Source of the DNA: Agarophyton chilense
Taxonomy: Eukaryota > Rhodophyta > Florideophyceae > Gracilariales > Gracilariaceae
Direction: 5' to 3'
Assembly: GCA_030374765.1 (NCBI GenBank)
Contig: JARGXX010000021.1
Span: 1 to 64,000 of the forward strand
Length of the DNA: 64,000 bases
The notes below the pieces were generated by a model. It was not told where the DNA came from. It did no database searches and was given only the letters and a program-made list of their open reading frames with translations. Below, in pieces: positions 61,872-64,000 of the stretch (position 1 is the first letter of the stretch; every line of letters begins with the position of its first letter). The translations under genes and the position numbers were made by a program.

Positions 61872-64000
61872 TCGAGGAAACCGAAGAAGGGCAAAGGGAC
61901 AGCACAAGGCCTCCAGGACCAGGTGGGCAAGTATAATGTGATGGCCGAGTTGGCCTCTGCCTCGTCTGGCCTAAGCTTTGGCCAGTTGTTGCGTGGGGAT
62001 GTCGATGAGGCAAGGAAGCTGTTGAAGCGCCTATTGTCGGGGAAAGTTCCGATAAGGCACGCTTCCGTCCTCCACGCCACTAGCCTACCACGTCGCCTGA
62101 AGGTAGTGGCCATCAAGCTGTACAGCATTGACGCCAATGCCCTCTTGTATTCGGGGGCAGTGCCGAACCTCCTGTCCTGGGAGATGTGTGACCAGTTGAC
62201 CCTGACGCCCTCGCCGACGAGCAGGAGGGTGACGGTGGTCGATGGGAGTGCCGCAGACGTTCTGGGTTGCGTGAAAGGAGTTTCAGTTTCATTTGGAAAG
62301 ATGGGAGTCCCCTTGGACTTCTTGGTGGTGAAGAATACGCCGTTCGATGTGATAATTGGATGCCCGACCCTCGAGGCCCTGCAAGCTCAGCTAGACTTTA
62401 GCAGACGGCAGATGAGCCTCACGATCGGGGCGGAGGAAGTCCTGTTACAGTTGTACAATGAGCCACAGGTGGTGGACGGAGCTCGCACCGATAGCGAGGA
62501 CTTTGTGTCGCCGGACGACTCGGAACCGGATGTGTTTCCTGCTGAGTCTGGATCTTCCAGTTCCGGCTCAGCGGGCGAGTCAGAGAGCGAGTCGGAGTTG
62601 GTACTAGCAGTACTCGACAGGGAGCCTCATGAGCCTGACCTGGCGGGCGTCGATTCAGACGTCCCATCGTCAGGGGAAGACGAACAGAGTGCACGGTCGG
62701 CGTTGTTGTCCTCGAAGATGGCGCACCTGCGCCCAGACGTCCACAAGCAGATGACGGACTCCCTGAAGGAGACCGACATTATTGCCTGGAGTAGTGGCGA
62801 TCTCCGTCCAGCGGATGTGCCCGTTAAGCACAGTTTCGAGCTGACGGACGAGAAGCCGCTCTACTCAAAGGTGCGAAAGATGCCCCCGAGTCACAACGCC
62901 GTGATCAGGAAAGAAGTGAATGAGCTGTTGAAGACGGGAATCATTACCCCGTCCAGCTCTGCTTGGTCCTTTCCAGTGGTCATAGCGACCAAGAAGAATG
63001 GCAAGCCGAGGTTCTGCGTTGATTACCGACAGCTGAACCGGGTGATGAAGTCAGACCGCTGGCCTCTCCCGAAGATTGAAGAGATCTTCGACGACCTCGT
63101 TGGGTCGAAGGTCTTCACGACGTTAGACCTTTTCACAGGTTACTGGCAGGTCCGCATGTCGGAGGCCTGCAACGAAAAGACGACGTTCGTCTGTCGTTAC
63201 GGCACCTACAAGTTTGAGGTGATGCCGTTCGGGCTGATGAATGCCCCCTCTACATTTCAGAGAATGATGGATGAGGTGTTGCGGGACCTGCCCTTCGTTA
63301 TGGTGTACGTTGACGATGTCGTCATCTTCTCCAAGACGATGGAGGAGCACCTGGCCCATTGTCGGGAGGTGTTCCGCAGGATTGGTCTCGCTAGTTTGAA
63401 GGTGAAGGTGACGAAGTGTAGCTTCGCACAATCTGAGATCAAACTCCTTGGCCATGTGATTGACGGGAACGGCATCCGGGTGGACGTTGATAAGATCCCC
63501 GACATTGTGGAGGCCCCCGTCCCGAGAAACAAGACAGAGCTCAGGAGCTTCCTTGGTCTGGCGGGGTACTATCGAAGATTCATCAGGGACTTCGCCAAGA
63601 GTTCGGCGGTGCTGCATGCCGCCACTTCGGCGAAGAAGAAGTTCGAGTGGAACCCCGAGATGCAGGTCGCGTTTGAGGATCTCAAAAAGAAAATGACGAC
63701 GCCGCCGGTGCTAGCCTTTCCCGACTTCGACTCTCCGTTCATTGTCGAGACTGATGCTTCGGGTGTGGCATTGGGGGCTGTCCTCAGCCAAAAGAAAGAG
63801 GATGGGAAAGTGCACCCCATCCAGTACGCGTCTAGGTCTATGACGCCTGCGGAGAGGAACTATGCCACCTGCAAGAGGGAGGCATTGGCAGTTGTGTTCG
63901 CCCTGAAGAAGTTTCGGGTGTACCTACTGTCGTCAGTCCCCTTCACGGTTCTTACAGATCACCAGGCCCTTCAGTATGCCTTCCGGGAGAAGGATGTGCA
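61872..64000 (+). CDS. pol (protease, RT, RNase H) of the right-hand gypsy element, partial at the window edge
   Basis: Protease-like region (about 62130-62460), then a linker rich in Ser and Glu, RT with FCVDYRQLNRVMKSDRWPLPK, VMPFGLMNAPSTFQ and VMVYVDDVVIFS (YVDD box), the connection domain (ELRSFLGLAGYYRRFIRDF) and RNase H (IVETDASGVALGAVLSQ, LTDHQALQYAF). It continues past 64000. The lineage is typical Ty3/gypsy and distinct from the older element at 20-28 kb. Confidence 0.9.

Larger units (their letters stand above)
60562..64000 (+). mobile_element. Ty3/gypsy retrotransposon, left part (runs off the window)
   Basis: Probable short 5' LTR 60562-60738, gag from about 60774, then protease, reverse transcriptase and RNase H up to the window edge. 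The order PR-RT-RH before integrase marks Ty3/gypsy. It is much better preserved than the element at 20-28 kb and looks largely whole as far as it goes. Gag and pol lie in the same phase, an arrangement that families using translational read-through show. The 3' half, integrase and 3' LTR lie outside the window. Confidence 0.88.

Overview
The window is eukaryotic nuclear DNA. Its host genes are compact and almost intronless. They include plastid-directed proteins (an SLC4-type anion transporter and a twin-arginine lumenal protein), a plant-type RanGAP without the plant targeting domain, and a DEP-fused MerA-like flavoprotein. Gene-dense patches alternate with nested Ty1/copia and Ty3/gypsy fossils. 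I infer a red alga, probably a florideophyte like Chondrus crispus; no marker gene in the window proves this.

1-19.5 kb is a nest of three Ty1/copia families, called A, B and C here. A (minus strand, 1668-8309) has two 697-bp LTRs and looks nearly whole. A partial inverted copy of A lies at 1-1667. B (plus strand, 9057-15611) has 673-bp LTRs and one open 1433-codon gag-pol frame. It is preceded by the 3' end of a second B copy that shares its left LTR. C (minus strand, 15889-19463) is truncated and carries a solo B-type LTR with a perfect 5-bp target duplication. All three families have a primer-binding site matching the anticodon arm of initiator tRNA-Met. A and B share a U3 promoter module and a structured leader.

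20.2-28.5 kb is an old, heavily broken Ty3/gypsy element (minus strand) with a chromodomain. 28.5-41 kb is a graveyard: two PIF/Harbinger-type transposase relics, pseudogenes resembling GH47 alpha-mannosidase and inositol-pentakisphosphate 2-kinase, and two unrecognised degraded coding stretches.

41-60.5 kb is host sequence. In order: DEP-flavoprotein reductase (+), plastid SLC4-like transporter (+), U2AF35 splicing factor (-), RNF10/Mag2-like RING E3 ligase (+), a small BAG-like protein (-), tRNA-Leu(AAG) (-), an armadillo-repeat protein (+), RanGAP (-), a thylakoid-lumen protein (+), a spliced short phytochelatin synthase (-), and an APH-family kinase with an in-frame stop (-). 46.3-52.5 kb is unusually GC-rich and repeat-rich.

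60.5-64 kb holds the left part of a second, much better preserved Ty3/gypsy element (+), which runs off the window.
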